Positions 9,490 to 20,174 of a stretch of 64,000 nt of DNA are shown in pieces (the first letter of the stretch is position 1; each line of letters opens with the position of its first letter). Under the pieces are notes generated by a model. It was not told the DNA's origin and made no database searches. It worked only from the letters and a program-made list of their open reading frames with translations. Where the stretch lies: assembly GCA_016584305.1 (NCBI GenBank), contig JACEEZ010022462.1:335001-399000 (forward strand). Reading direction: 5' to 3'. A program made the position numbers and the translations under genes. The DNA comes from Chionoecetes opilio. Taxonomy: Eukaryota > Arthropoda > Malacostraca > Decapoda > Majidae.

Positions 9490-11330
9490 TCTTTCACGGC
9501 GCGCACATATGATGCTGATGATGCGCACGTTTCACGTTTTCCTCGAAGGCCTCGCTGGTCGGTGATAGAGCGCGATAATTCTGGTGTGGAGTATACCCTT
9601 TGTTGTTTTTGCTGCCCAAGCACTGAGTCGTTGCATTTGACATCGTGTCACTGTTGTTCTGTCCATAGCAAGCAGTCATGAATTTCGTTGCCGGTTGTAT
9701 CACATAGGGCAGCAAAGCATCAATTTGTCCCAGAAGGGGACAGAAGAAGTCCACTTCTTACAACTTTAGAACAGTGTTTTTTCCAAATGCCGAACAGCAA
9801 GCAAACTGTGTCGCAACCAGAAAGTGCATGAGCAGTAGATTTCGGGTCTGATATCTATGTGCTTCCTCAACGGTCTTGCCGATACCGACTATTGCTCGAT
9901 ATTTGATTGAGATCCATACCCACCATGAACTTAAGGACCATCTTCCAGATAGTAATGTAGAATGCAGTCACAAACACGTCTGTGTCATCTGATAAGACGG
10001 TGATGCTTGATGGGTTCTCCTTTGCAGCATGAGATGTTGAACGATGATATTCTGCCTCTCATGTGTAGTGTTCAATCCCCTCTGTTGATGATCAGTCCTC
10101 CAATTGCTGATCTCAATCGGAGTTTGTCTGGGGATGTAATGATCAGCTTGTGATTATGGATGTAGTTCGATGGAAATCGAAAACGTCTCCTTGAGTTCAG
10201 TGCAGATTATGTCAATGAGCGTTTCTGGTTTTTCAGTGACATTCAGGAATACTTCTGTGACGGCAGTCCGTGGTAACCTTTGAGCTGGTGTGAACTAGGA
10301 GCTAGCCTTTCCCCCCCCAGTGGTCCTCGCACTTTTGTGGACACCTTTTGTGCTTGTTACTCATAGTACGATCAACACCAAGTACACATCTCCTTTTTGC
10401 AGCTTCCCATCAATATGTGGTCTGAAGTTGGACACATACGTTTTTACTGTACCACCCACAGGCAGTTTATCACCAGAGGAGACAGAAACCATCGATGGAT
10501 TGTGATGTCTGTGTTTGGGTGCATTTATGGATGAGACCTCAACTTTTCAGTGAGTCGTCAACACGGATTTCTTTCTGTTGAGATCTCATCTCTCCTGCAT
10601 CGGTGAACATTGATGTTGGGATTGGTGCCAGCTCATGTGCGAGAACCTCCTAATTTCCACTGAACGGGAACTGGCCTGAAGGACCTAACTACGCTTGAGT
10701 AGATGAGGCTGGTGTCAAACACTTTTGTTCACCAACTCTTTACAGAGAATGGCAGGCGAGTCTTGTCTAATTTAGGAGACAACTTAGATAGTAGACAAGC
10801 ACATGGTTTCGCTTACGGATTCTGCGGCTATATCACGGGTTCATTTTGGTTTCGTTAGTGAAGTTTATCCTTTGAATCTCCTTTAAACTTCCTTCGTGAT
10901 TTTCTTGGTGACGTGTCAAAGCGACCATCCAGTCATCGTCCTCTCTCAACCAGTTTCAGTAGTGTGGATGCTATACTAGGAAGATTAGGATACTTGCTAT
11001 GCCAGGAGAATTAGCACAGAAGGTCCTCCCCAACAACACTCAGAGACCTGTTTTACCAGAAACTCACACGTGAGAGTTTGCTGCTCCCATATCCACTGTA
11101 AGCATTGAACATTTCCACGGAGTTCCAATGCGCCTTGGGTTCTCCTTGAGTGCCGAATCAAACATTTCAGAGCATCATCCACCTCTAAAGAGTTTGATGT
11201 CGAGCCTCTGCAGCCCATGTAAAGTGCTCTCTGCCTAAACTGGCATCTGCATGAGAAATGGTATCGTGCTGCGTTCTCCTGCCGTGTAAAGTCACTGATG
11301 GCTCCCTGTATGCGCACTCTCACAGTGAGT
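9490..11330 (-). pseudogene. Transposon-borne PIN/FEN-like nuclease family protein, frameshifted
   Basis: Minus-strand fragments in several frames form one protein. Near the N-terminus (about 11230-11330) is a Cys/His motif AARYHFSCRCQF. Then comes HEAEYHRSTSHAAKENPSS leading directly into LSDDTDVFV (9969-9995). AHALSGCDTV (9804-9833) follows and runs into LLFGIWK. The C-terminal region is FMTACYGQNNSDTMS and LSPTSEAFEENVKRAHHQ (9494-9754). In the FEN1/XPG superfamily, catalytic acids lie in E-x-E, D-x-D and LxGCD followed by a GIG helix-hairpin-helix; the same order and similar spacing are seen here (DTD to GCD about 56 residues). The HALSGCDT signature belongs to a widespread, unnamed invertebrate protein family. 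Frameshifts near 9780 and 9880 and others make this copy broken or badly sequenced. Nuclease activity is inference. Confidence 0.65.
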
Positions 11331-11904
11331 GGGCCACTCGGTCATCCTGTAATCACATGCTTCTAGCAGATACTGCTTCAGCGATTTCTCTCCTTTCGTG
11401 CAATTTCACGGACACAGGTATGCTGGCTTCCACCTGAGCAGGATTATTTGTATCTTTAGCCAAAGTACATTTCCTCCCCACAGAATAAACATTGTTCCTG
11501 AAAAGCTAAAGCTGAAGCACATGAAAGTTAGTGTTTTCTTGTGGGAATAACAGAAGGTCCTAATTTTGTTTGCTCCTTTTGAGATGGTCTCTGTATCTGA
11601 GTGTTGGGATGTATAAGTACATTACACAGCCTTATGGCATTTCACAGTAAGTCACGATCCTCTTGCACAGAGTCCTCAAGTACTGAGGTTTACCGTCGAA
11701 GATAATTTTGCTGTACTGATGATGTTCAATTCTTCTAAGTCCAGACTTCGATCAGTTTTTCTGGATTGTCAGCCACGCAAACCTCCATTTGAAGAAGCAC
11801 ATACTGGCCATGACTTACGAAGTACACCTCCGCACAAGTACCATTGCAGAATACCTAGAAACAAACAAAATATTTCATTATAAACTTACCTACACATGTA
11901 TTGT

Positions 11905-12130
11905 CTAATGGCGGGCTATCTTGATTGTTTTGTGTTTATTCTAAAATCATAGCGTCATCGGGATTCCTATGCCTGAAAAACTTAAAAAGACCTTTTGTAT
12001 TCACGTTTCCTAGTTCATCGAGTAAACGAAGATACGATGTGAATTATATATAGCCCCAGAATCCGGTGGCGGTCATCTTGAATTTATGCTTCCGCAAAAG
12101 TTGGCCTCAATTGTGACAGATTCTCGCCTT
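11905..12130. repeat. Diverged internal copy of the right TIR
   Basis: The stretch running from GGCGGGCTATCTTG through TTGTGTTTA, AAAAAGACC and CGAAGATACGAT to GGTGGCGGTCATCTTGAATTT follows the same order as the right TIR (GGCGGCCATTTCTTG ... GATGGCGACCATCTTGGATTT), in the same direction. Confidence 0.55.
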
Positions 12131-12469
12131 GTCAGTTTCTGAATGTATATGTACTAAACATCAGTTAACAAGATTCATAATAAAAAAAAAAAAAAAATTA
12201 TACTTGAACAATCGGCTGCTGTATTGACTGACACACAGCTACACACACACCTCCGCTACCCTTTTTCCCAAGCTCCCTAGCGCATGACTTCACCCCGCCC
12301 GGGCCGGCCGCCGCGCAGCGTACAAACAGTCTGGGGAAAATCCACGTCTGGGAAATCCCCGCACCCCGAGCACACCAACACCCTCACACGTCAGCAGCAC
12401 AGCGCGAAATATGCTACACAATTTTACTACAAACTTGAACCAGCTTACATGCCATGTAGCAATGGCGTC

Positions 12470-12795
12470 GAGAAAGTCAATGTTCTGCAATGAAAAAATA
12501 CATTTATGGCGGCCATTTCTTGTTTGTGTGTGTTTATGATATAATAAGCTTCATTGTAATCTTGATGCCGAGAAAACAGTAAAAGGACCTGGTCATTCGG
12601 TTTCTATCTCATATCGTTACGAAGATTATGAGGAAAATAGATTTGCCCAGATTCGATGGCGACCATCTTGGATTTCGCTCCTAACACAATTGCTCAAGAT
12701 GACAAGATGCTCACCTGGCAGTTTACTGAATATATATGCCCTTACCATCAATAAGCAAACATTTAAAAAACTTTATACTCCAAATGAGGTCAAGC
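12470..12795. repeat. Right terminal inverted repeat of 4.1-kb element
   Basis: Reverse complement of 8660-8988. Confidence 0.85.
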
Positions 12796-12963
12796 ACATA
12801 TTTTGGCGTTTATACTTTTTGCCGGATACAGGCGTTCTACGACAAAACCAAACCGTCTTTATTTATCATTAAGGGGGATGGGGGGGAGGGCACGAAGTCG
12901 AACACTCACCGACGTCACAGCGAGAATTCCTAGCGGCGACAGGTTATAGGGTATGGTTTTGAG

Positions 12964-13085
12964 CATATAGATATATGAGGCATTCAATTCGTACAGAATG
13001 TCCTCTGAGCAGGAGATGGGGGTATATTACGGCGTGGTTTTAAGACATTCTGTACGAAATTGAATGGTCTCATATATCATCTATA
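12964..13085. repeat. Inverted repeat / foldback, ~40-bp arms
   Basis: ATTCAATTCGTACAGAATGTC on the left matches GACATTCTGTACGAAATTGAAT on the right, flanked by ATATGAG / CTCATAT. Loop about 30 bp. Confidence 0.85.
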
Positions 13086-13089
13086 TCAT

Positions 13090-13170
13090 ATATAGCCGCC
13101 AAAGCCGCCCTCCGGGCGGACTTTTGGCTAGCTCCTGCGGAGGGCTATTAGGTGGGCCGAAGGCCCACAA
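13090..13170. repeat. Cluster of three GC hairpins, first copy
   Basis: AGCCGCCAAAGCCGCCCTCCGGGCGGA is followed by TTTTGGCTAGCTCCTGCGGAG and GGGCCGAAGGCCC. Inner stems are CCGCCC/GGGCGG, CTCC/GGAG and GGGCC/GGCCC. Confidence 0.7.
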
Positions 13171-13237
13171 ACACAGACTCTCAAGATAGCCCCTTCTAAC
13201 TTTCCTGAAATCATGGATGTAGAAATGTATGTATTCC

Positions 13238-13500
13238 CCCCACCCATTCACTCACCCATTACCCATCACCCCCCACCCATTCACTCACCCATTACCCATC
13301 ACCACACACCCATTCACTCACCCATTACCCATCACCACACACCCATTCACTCACCCATTACCCATCACCCCCCACCTATTCCCTCACCCATCACCCATCA
13401 CCCCCAACCCATCACCCCCCACCCATTCACTCACCCATCACCCCACACCCATTACCCATCACCCCACCCATTCACTCACCCATTACCCATCACCCTACAT
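13238..13500. repeat. ~32-bp CA-rich minisatellite
   Basis: About eight copies of CACCCATTCACTCACCCATT followed by ACCCATCACC. ORFs (HSPITHH-type) are repeat translations. Confidence 0.95.
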
Positions 13501-13749
13501 CAAGGTTTCCTCAATTATCGCAACCCACTTTTATTTCTTCACAATTCTCGCTAATAGGCTACTAACAAATAAAAAAAAGAAAAAAAAGTGATCGAATCAT
13601 CTCATAAGTGGGCTTAAAATGTGCCCCTGGTCGACCCGGTTCCAAAACTGTTCCATATGATGGGATTGGGGCACTGGGGGTGGCACCTATCGCGAACACA
13701 CACACAGATACACAGACACACACACAGAGACACTTTCGCTTATATTATT

Positions 13750-13800
13750 ACTAGCCGCAAAGCCGCCCTCCGGGCGGACATTTTGGCTAGCCCTCCACCA
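13750..13800. repeat. GC hairpin, second copy
   Basis: TAGCCGCAAAGCCGCCCTCC, GGGCGGACATTTTGGCTAG: the same module as 13090-13135. Confidence 0.7.
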
Positions 13801-14159
13801 CCACCACCACCACGAGCATCAAGTGCTCCACGGTTTCATCCACTCCTGTCACACACATCACACACACCTTGCTGCCCCAAATTCTTCCATCTGTACATAC
13901 GACTATTTACCTCCAGCGACTTTTTCCTGGCTCGAAGATAATCCCCTCCATAGCCACTATCATAGAACCTTTCATTCCGTGGCTGGTCCTTTTTCCTGTA
14001 CCACTCCAGTGTTGATTCTCACTCATTCCCCTCACCATTCTCTTTCCCCTTTCTCTTCCACTCTCCTATTTATTTCCTTTTTGCACACGCCTACTCCCAT
14101 GTCCCCATCACTCCTGTCATAAACATTCCCAGTTCACCTGTCCATTTTTTTCCACTTTT

Positions 14160-16160
14160 ACTGAGTCTTTCATCCACTTCTCATACATATTCCAGTCCCA
14201 AACCTTACTTGCCCACGTTGCTGTCATCCATTCGTTGCAGTCTAGCTCTGTTCCTCAGTCCTGCCTTTGCTATCCTCTCTCTGAACGTGCTCCATCCCAT
14301 GTCTCCTCTAATCGCTTCCACTGCCACATACCTATTGGCTCCTAATGCTATTCTGCCTGCTTTGTTCTGTGTTACTTCCAATCTGTCCGAACTCCTTCCT
14401 AACCACACCATTGTTTCCAGGCCATGCATAATGCTAGGGACAGCCACACCCTTCCATAGTCCTCTCACCACTTCATACTTGTTGGCCCGACATCTTGCCA
14501 CACTGCCTAGCCTACCACCCACTGGTTGGCTCTAGCTATCCTCTCATGTTGAGTTTTCTCACATCCTTTATCATCCAAACCAAATACCCAGATATTTTGT
14601 GTACTCTTTCGTTCTCTTTATTCATTCCCACCCACCATCCAAATCCTGTCAGCATCAGAGTCTCCCCATTCACCACCACACCTGGCTCTTCTCCTTACTG
14701 AGCCTAACGTTGAAGTCCCTTCCATACTCAGTCACAGCATTCAGCATCTCTTGTAGCTCATTGTGGTTTTCACTAAGGATCACCACATCATCTGCATACA
14801 TCAGTACACTCACACTGCATCTCCAATTTCACACCCAGACCTGTACGCTTCACTCTCACTGCCATTTCCTCAACATATAATCCAAAAAGTAGAGGAGAAA
14901 GGACACATCCCTGTCTTACTCCTCTCTTACTATTCACCCATCCTGTCTCGAGGTCACCCATACTGACTTGGCCTGTGTGTTCTCATACATACTGTTTATT
15001 ATTTTAACAACCTTCTCACTCATGCCAATCGTCTCCAATACCTTACATAGCATTCTCCTATCCACTCTGTCATACGTTTCTCAATATCTAGAAAGGCTAG
15101 ATATTTCTTTCTTCCATCCTTCTTTGTTCTCTCCATCACTTCATTCACTACAAACATATTGTCCTCTCCTCTTCTGTCTTTTTCCGAATCCATTCTGCTC
15201 CTCACCCATCACCTTATTTCTTTCCACAACTTCACCTAGTCTTTCATTCAGTACACCACAGAAAATCTTACATACCGTGTCACACACCGCTATTGGCCTG
15301 TAATACTTAATCTCCTTCCTACTCTTGTGTCCTCCCTTATGTATGAGGGTCACTCTACTGTCATTCCAGGCACCAGGCACCCTTTCCTCTCTCCATATAC
15401 GTCCAACAACTCATGCATTCCCTCAATTACTCCCTCACCTCCCTCTCTATAGAATTAATTCGAGATACCGTCCATTCCAGGGGCCTTTCCATTTGTCAGT
15501 TTTTCGTACATACCCTTCAATCTCATCCATTCAAATTTCTTCATCCATCATTTCCTCTATTTTCCTCCCTAAGTCACTATCAGGCTCATTCACACCTCCA
15601 ATATCTTTCCAGAAGTCTTCTACAGCTCTGACCATTTCCTTTTTCTCTATTAGTGACCTGCCATTCACCACTAGTTCTTCTACATTTCCTGTATGCTTAC
15701 TCTCTTCTCCTCTCAAGAACTTATACCATTCCCTACCTCCTTCCTCACCTTTTTTCCTAAGTTCTCTGATCACTTTTCTCTCTTCATTCACTCTTGCCTT
15801 CCTCACCAAGCATTTCACTTCCTTTTGCTTACTCTTATACTCTTCCCATGCCCTTTCATACTCTGTTCTTTCAGCTTCACTGTTTGACCTATTCTTTCTC
15901 AGACTCCTACACTTCCTATTTGACTGTTTCCTTTCTTTCCTGGCCCTGTCGATCTCATTGTTTCCACAACTCTTTCTTGTCCTGCCATTTGCTCTCTTTC
16001 TTGGTCTGCCTATGCTCTCTCTCTGCCGCTTTGTTAAGCTTTCTTAACAATCTCTCATTCATCTCATCCACACCTCCTCTCAGCCCTCAAACCATTTTCT
16101 CCCCAGCTTCCAGTCCTCATTACTCACCACTTCTCTGAAACATCCCAGTCTGCTGGGGTT
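14160..16160 (-). pseudogene. Non-LTR retrotransposon reverse transcriptase, frameshifted
   Basis: Read on the minus strand from 16160 to 14160, fragments line up as a LINE ORF2. They are a Lys/Glu-rich linker with FWKDIGGVNE (15531-15818); LIHKGGHKSRKE and YYRPIAVCDTVCKI (15141-15380); GEEQNGF; KKYLAFLDIEK with the motif-A Asp (about 15080-15110); GVRQGCVLSPLLFGLYVEEM (about 14850-14920); the catalytic YADD at 14787-14798; and a C-terminal region with VPSIMHGLETMVW and NKAGRIALGANRY (14205-14522). At least four frame changes separate them and the endonuclease is not seen. Plus-strand ORFs here are shadows. The clade is not assigned. A dead copy, or a live one with indel errors; the number of breaks favours dead. 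Confidence 0.88.
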
Positions 16161-16179
16161 TATCTAGTTCTTGATCTTG

Positions 16180-16250
16180 AGTTAGGTTATGTGGTTAGGT
16201 TATGTTGGCCAGTTGACCTATGTCCAGGTTAGGTTACTGAACGAGCCTTT
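16180..16250. repeat. TTAGGTTATG-type interstitial telomere-like repeats
   Basis: GAGTTAGGTTATGTGGTTAGGTTATG and CAGGTTAGGTTAC resemble the arthropod TTAGG telomeric unit but are degenerate. Confidence 0.6.
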
Positions 16251-18050
16251 ACGAGTGGAACTGTCGCCAAAAATTTTCACGTCGGCGAGAGCTCTCGGTT
16301 GGCGATTCGACGAGCGTTCCTATATCGGCGACAGTTCCATAAACCCTCTTAAGACTGCCACATACGTTAATTTTTTGTTTAACGACATCCCGCTCGGTTG
16401 AAGACGAAACGATTTATTTAATGCTATAGCTATATATTGCATTATTCTGATAACCATTTCGCGTCAATTTTTTTTTTTGTTGTTGTTGTTGTTGACGGGG
16501 GTTTATCTCCCTTAAGAAGCCATTTCAAGGAAAAAATACCAGAGTAACTAGAAAGCTATCAAAACTAATTTGAAGCGATAATTTATATTTTGAAATGTTA
16601 ATTGTCTCAGATTGGAGAAAATGTAAATTTTTTGTTAGCAATGACGGTGCTGGCTGACGGAAATCTATCTTCCAAGGCTCAATATACGAGGTGGCCCTGA
16701 AGTTCCGATCCCACTAAGAAAAAAAACCATGCAATATTCTCAAGATGTGTATGTCATATTCATCAAAAATAAATAGAAATCAGTCAGAAAACATGGTCTC
16801 GTCTTAAAATGAGCGGGTCGTCCCATAATAATCAGTCATATAAGTTAAAGGCACTTCCAAATTAAAACTAATACCACGCATATTCTTGAAATCAACACTG
16901 GGAGGTTAGTAACCCTCTCCCACAGAAAACGCTAAGCTTTCAAATAATATTTATACATACATGCCCCGTTAATGCAATTAACAATAGCTCACATTACACT
17001 ATGATAAGAGTAACGTTTGATTATCTTGAGAAAACCTCTTACCGTAAAAATACCAATAAGGTGCCAGGAAACTATTAATTTGTAATTATATCCCCTTCTT
17101 CCCCTCCCAAAGGCAATGAGCAAGTCTCCAATTTTCTATAGCAAGAACTTCCCATAGTACATGTCTTTCCCCTTCTTCCCCTTCCAAGGGCACTTTTTGG
17201 GAATTACCGGTCTTAATAACCATATAAATTTTCTTCCTAAAATTTAGCTTAGGGTTTACAGTAAATTCCTAGATTTTTTGCATAATTGTCTAAAAAGAAA
17301 TATGGTACAGAGTAGTAGTTCTCTTCTGCACATATATACATCATACAGTATATCCTTCCATACTAGACTTGTGTTCCTCAAGCAAGGGTGGTAGCCGAGA
17401 CAAAGCATTTATACAGGATTCAGGGAGTGAAACTTTCCCATCCCAGTCTTGTCTACGCCTTGTCTCGTTGTAGGAGGTAAATATAGAGGAGGGGGGTTCC
17501 AGGCTTCTCGCTCCCTCATTTACAATGTAAACCCCTTACCAAATGCAGGTAATATAATAATAACAATAATAATAATAACAATAATATTTTTATTTTCAAC
17601 ATAAATTATTTATGAACTTAACCTATAATATCAACCCCCAAGACACAGGACACTTAAGCCACAAATATCACACATAATGGACGGCTTTGTTGAAATAGAT
17701 TAAGACAGAGACTGAGATGCTAACTATTTACTTAGTTCCTCAGCCACTTTCTCGAGGACGCCACATTGAATCACTATAGTCTATTGCTTCCACAAGTTCA
17801 TGGAGCGTGTTCCGTCCTTCATTTCTTGTTTTCTTATTCACATTATAAGTTACCGTATACACTATATACACAAATACATACATATATACACCATATGAAA
17901 ATACATCGCTTCCAGTTGAGCAGCAGTCCATGACTAAGGTTTGAATATACATGAATGATGATAATGGTGATATGCAAGGAGAAATTGAGTAAGTTGGTGG
18001 ATAAGTTTGGGAGGAAACATGAGGAAGAGTAAAGTGATAAAATGCACTAA
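16250..18050. other. AT-rich intergenic DNA, no supported gene
   Basis: Contains an imperfect CGGCGA/TCGCC inverted pair (16262-16345), a T run with GTT repeats (16470-16495) and an AATAAT microsatellite (17555-17590). A 109-codon minus ORF at 17740-18069 has no motif I recognise. Confidence 0.5.
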
Positions 18051-18096
18051 GGCCCGGTTCAGACTTCACGTATTTGCTACGACCGTCTTGTTATCG

Positions 18097-18115
18097 TGAC
18101 GTCACCGTGACGTCA
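18097..18115. promoter_or_regulatory. Paired CRE palindromes (TGACGTCA x2), left TIR
   Basis: Two perfect TGACGTCA octamers start 11 bp apart (18097 and 18108), one helical turn. CREB/ATF-type proteins bind this octamer; function here is inferred. Confidence 0.6.
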
Positions 18116-18124
18116 CGATGACGT

Positions 18125-18519
18125 TGTAACTAGGTGGAGTGTTCATAGCTTATGGTTGAACTGGAATGATGGATACTCATTTTGTCAGTTCAGGTTAATT
18201 TTATTGCATAAAATCTGGAGTATATATACAAAATTTCAGGTTTCATAAATGGTGATTTTAAAGGTGTATGCGAAACTCGACCAAGACTTGCGAGTTTCAC
18301 CAAAGACACTTCCAGTATATATTGCTGGTGACACGTTGTATATAATTACTTACATTGATAAGCTGATAACAGTGCAAGAACACGATAATGATAACGACAA
18401 ATATTGAAGACTACGAAATAGAATAGTCCCCGTGCTACGCTGGTTCTCTGTTAGAGACCGCACTGGTAGAGAATGGAAACATGAAAAGACTGAAAGGGGT
18501 GACTACTTTAGTCGCTACA
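18125..18519 (-). repeat. 3' LTR (minus-strand element)
   Basis: 395 bp, near-identical to 20933-21326. It contains a GTATATATAC TATA-like word and, on the minus strand, AATAAA. Confidence 0.92.
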
Positions 18520-18533
18520 GTACCCCCCCCCCT
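18520..18533 (-). promoter_or_regulatory. Polypurine tract of LTR element
   Basis: On the minus strand AGGGGGGGGGGTAC directly precedes the 3' LTR, the expected place for the plus-strand primer. Confidence 0.65.
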
Positions 18534-18682
18534 AGTGACGCGGGAGGAGGAACGAGACGTTGGTTGGTGGAGCGGCGTTGCCTGGGTGTTGGCGATGTGA
18601 TGGTAGCGATGTGGGCTTGCTCTGGGGCCAACAGGTATGCCGGTTTGACGCGGTTGACGTGGAGGGCTGTGGTGACCAGTTG

Positions 18683-19235
18683 CTGGCTTGGCAGTGTTGC
18701 CGCCATGGCAGTGGTGCCGCCGGCTGTGTGCGGGCGTGGCAGTATTGCCGCCATGGCAGTGTTGCAGGCGTGGCGGTATTGCGGGCGTGGCAGTGTTACC
18801 GCCATGGCAGTGGTGCCGCCGGCAGTGTTGCGGGCGTGGCAGTGTTACCGCCATGGCAGTGGTGCCGCCGGCAGTGTTGCGGGCGTGGCAGTGTTACCGC
18901 CATGGCAGTGGTGCCGCCGGCAGTGTTGCGGGCGTGGCAGTGTTACCGCCATGGCAGTGGTGCCGCCGGCAGTGTTGCGGGCGTGGCAGTGTTACCGCCA
19001 TGGCAGTGGTGCCGCCGGCAGTGTTGCGGGCGTGGCAGTGTTACCGCCATGGCAGTGGTGCCGCCGGCAGTGTTGCGGGCGTGGCAGTGTTACCGCCATG
19101 GCAGTGATGCCGCCGGCAGTGTTGCGGGCGTGGCAGTGTTGCCGCCATGGCAGTGGTGCCGCCGGCTGTGAGTCGCGGGCGTGGCAGTGTTACCGCCATG
19201 GCAGTGTTGACGCCGGCTGTGTTGCGGGCGTTTGT
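18683..19235. repeat. 49-bp GC-rich minisatellite inside LTR element
   Basis: About 11 copies of GCGGGCGTGGCAGTGTTACC, GCCATGGCAGTGGTGCCGCC, GGCAGTGTT. The core period is exactly 49 bp (for example 18841, 18890, 18939). Because 49 = 3x16+1 and the unit has no stop in any plus frame, overlapping ORFs of up to 290 codons run through it. They are repeat artefacts. Confidence 0.95.
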
Positions 19236-19280
19236 CGTGAAGGCGGAGCAGCGATGAGGTTTGGCGAGAAGTACGCTGCA

Positions 19281-19637
19281 CTAGTACTCGCCTTTTTCGT
19301 TTGATGCCGCGTACGAGCAGGGGGGGTCGCACTTTGAGGCTTTGCTGCCGAAGTAGTTGTGGTACCAGCAGAGTCCAGAGCTTCTCGAGCGGAAGCGTTG
19401 CTGGCGGCGTTGAGGTGTGGGTGAGCGTGGACGGTACTGGCGTTGCTGAGGTGTGGATGAGCGGGGTCGTTGGTGGTCCTGCATTTGCCTCTTGAGAGAA
19501 GTGACCTCTGTCGAGAGCTGGGATACCAGCTGGGTGAGCAAGGCGAGCTGAGTGTTGTCCTGGGTCGAAGCTGAGGACACTGAAGAGACATGTGTAGGAA
19601 CTGTTGCTGTTGTGGGTAGGTTGTCGTCGTCAGGCAT
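19281..19637 (-). pseudogene. Gag C-terminal fragment of Gypsy-type element
   Basis: 118 codons: a Gln/Thr/Ser-rich start, a predicted coiled-coil-like segment (residues 30-53, LTQLVSQLSTEVTSLKRQM), an Arg/Gln/Pro-rich basic linker with two RPRSxTPQ repeats (57-80), then LCWYHNYFG (C90, H93) and KCDPPC (C103, C107). Cys/His spacing of this kind closes many arthropod Gypsy Gag proteins that bind RNA in the particle. The usual matrix/capsid part upstream and protease/pol downstream are missing; 49-bp repeats begin within 50 bp of its stop. It could be the only translated product of this non-autonomous element. Confidence 0.65.
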
Positions 19638-19724
19638 GGCGAAGTTGAGTGAAAGCGCAGGTGTGGACTGGACGGGTGTCCCAGTTGTTCAGGGAACGAA
19701 ACACGGTTACGCAAGTAGCACTGG

Positions 19725-20170
19725 TGATGAGTAATCCACAGGGCGGTGAGTAATCCACAGGGCGGTGAGTAATCCACAGGGTGGTGAGTAATCCATAGGG
19801 CGGCGAGCGGCGGCCGTGGAGTGAGTCACGTTAACGCTGTGGAGTTGAGGGTTGAGTAATCCACAGGGCTGGTAATCCATAGGGCGGCGAGCGGCGGCCG
19901 TGGAGCGAGTCACTTTAACACTGTGGAGTTGAGGGTTGAGTAACCCACAGGGCTGGTAATCCATAGGGCGGCGAGCGGCGGCCGTGGAGTGATTCAGCGT
20001 TAACACTGTGGAGTTGAGGGTTGAGTAATCCACAGGGCTGGTAATCCATAGGGCGGCGAGCGGCGGCCGTGGAGTGAGTCAAGTTAACACTGTGGAGTTG
20101 AGGGTTGAGTAATCCACAGGGCTGGTAAGTAATCCATAGGGCGGCGAGCGGCGGCCGTGGAGTGATTCAA
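19725..20170. repeat. ~85-bp minisatellite inside LTR element
   Basis: Five full copies starting GTAATCCATAGGGCGGCGAG at 19787, 19872, 19956, 20041 and 20129, preceded by three short GGGCGGTGAGTAATCCACA units. Confidence 0.92.
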
Positions 20171-20174
20171 TAAC

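Larger units (their letters stand above)
8640..12835 (-). mobile_element. 4.1-kb DNA transposon with ~330-bp TIRs
   Basis: About 330 bp at 8660-8988 reappear as the reverse complement at 12470-12795. Shared blocks include TTTGGAGTATAA, TTATTGATGGTAA, AAGATGGTCGCCA, TCGAATCTGGG, AAATCTATTTTCCTCATA, ATATGAGATAGAAACC and CATTGCAGAA..TTGACTTTCTC. Outer similarity (TCCGGCARAAAGTA) suggests the ends lie nearer 8635 and 12842, with indels. The interior encodes, on the minus strand, the broken PIN/FEN-like protein described separately. No clean target-site duplication was found. Element size and TIR length do not match mariner or hAT; family undetermined. Confidence 0.78.

Noticed and set aside
15325..16047. 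240-codon Ser/Phe/Leu-rich plus-strand ORF
   Set aside because: Antisense shadow of the minus-strand LINE; composition mirrors Lys/Glu/Arg codons of the reverse-transcriptase polyprotein.
16250..16345. Regulatory hairpin from CGGCGA/TCGCC words
   Set aside because: Pairing is patchy and no second copy was seen.
17740..18069. 109-codon minus-strand ORF as a gene
   Set aside because: No motif, no splice context, and its start overlaps the left TIR of the DNA element.
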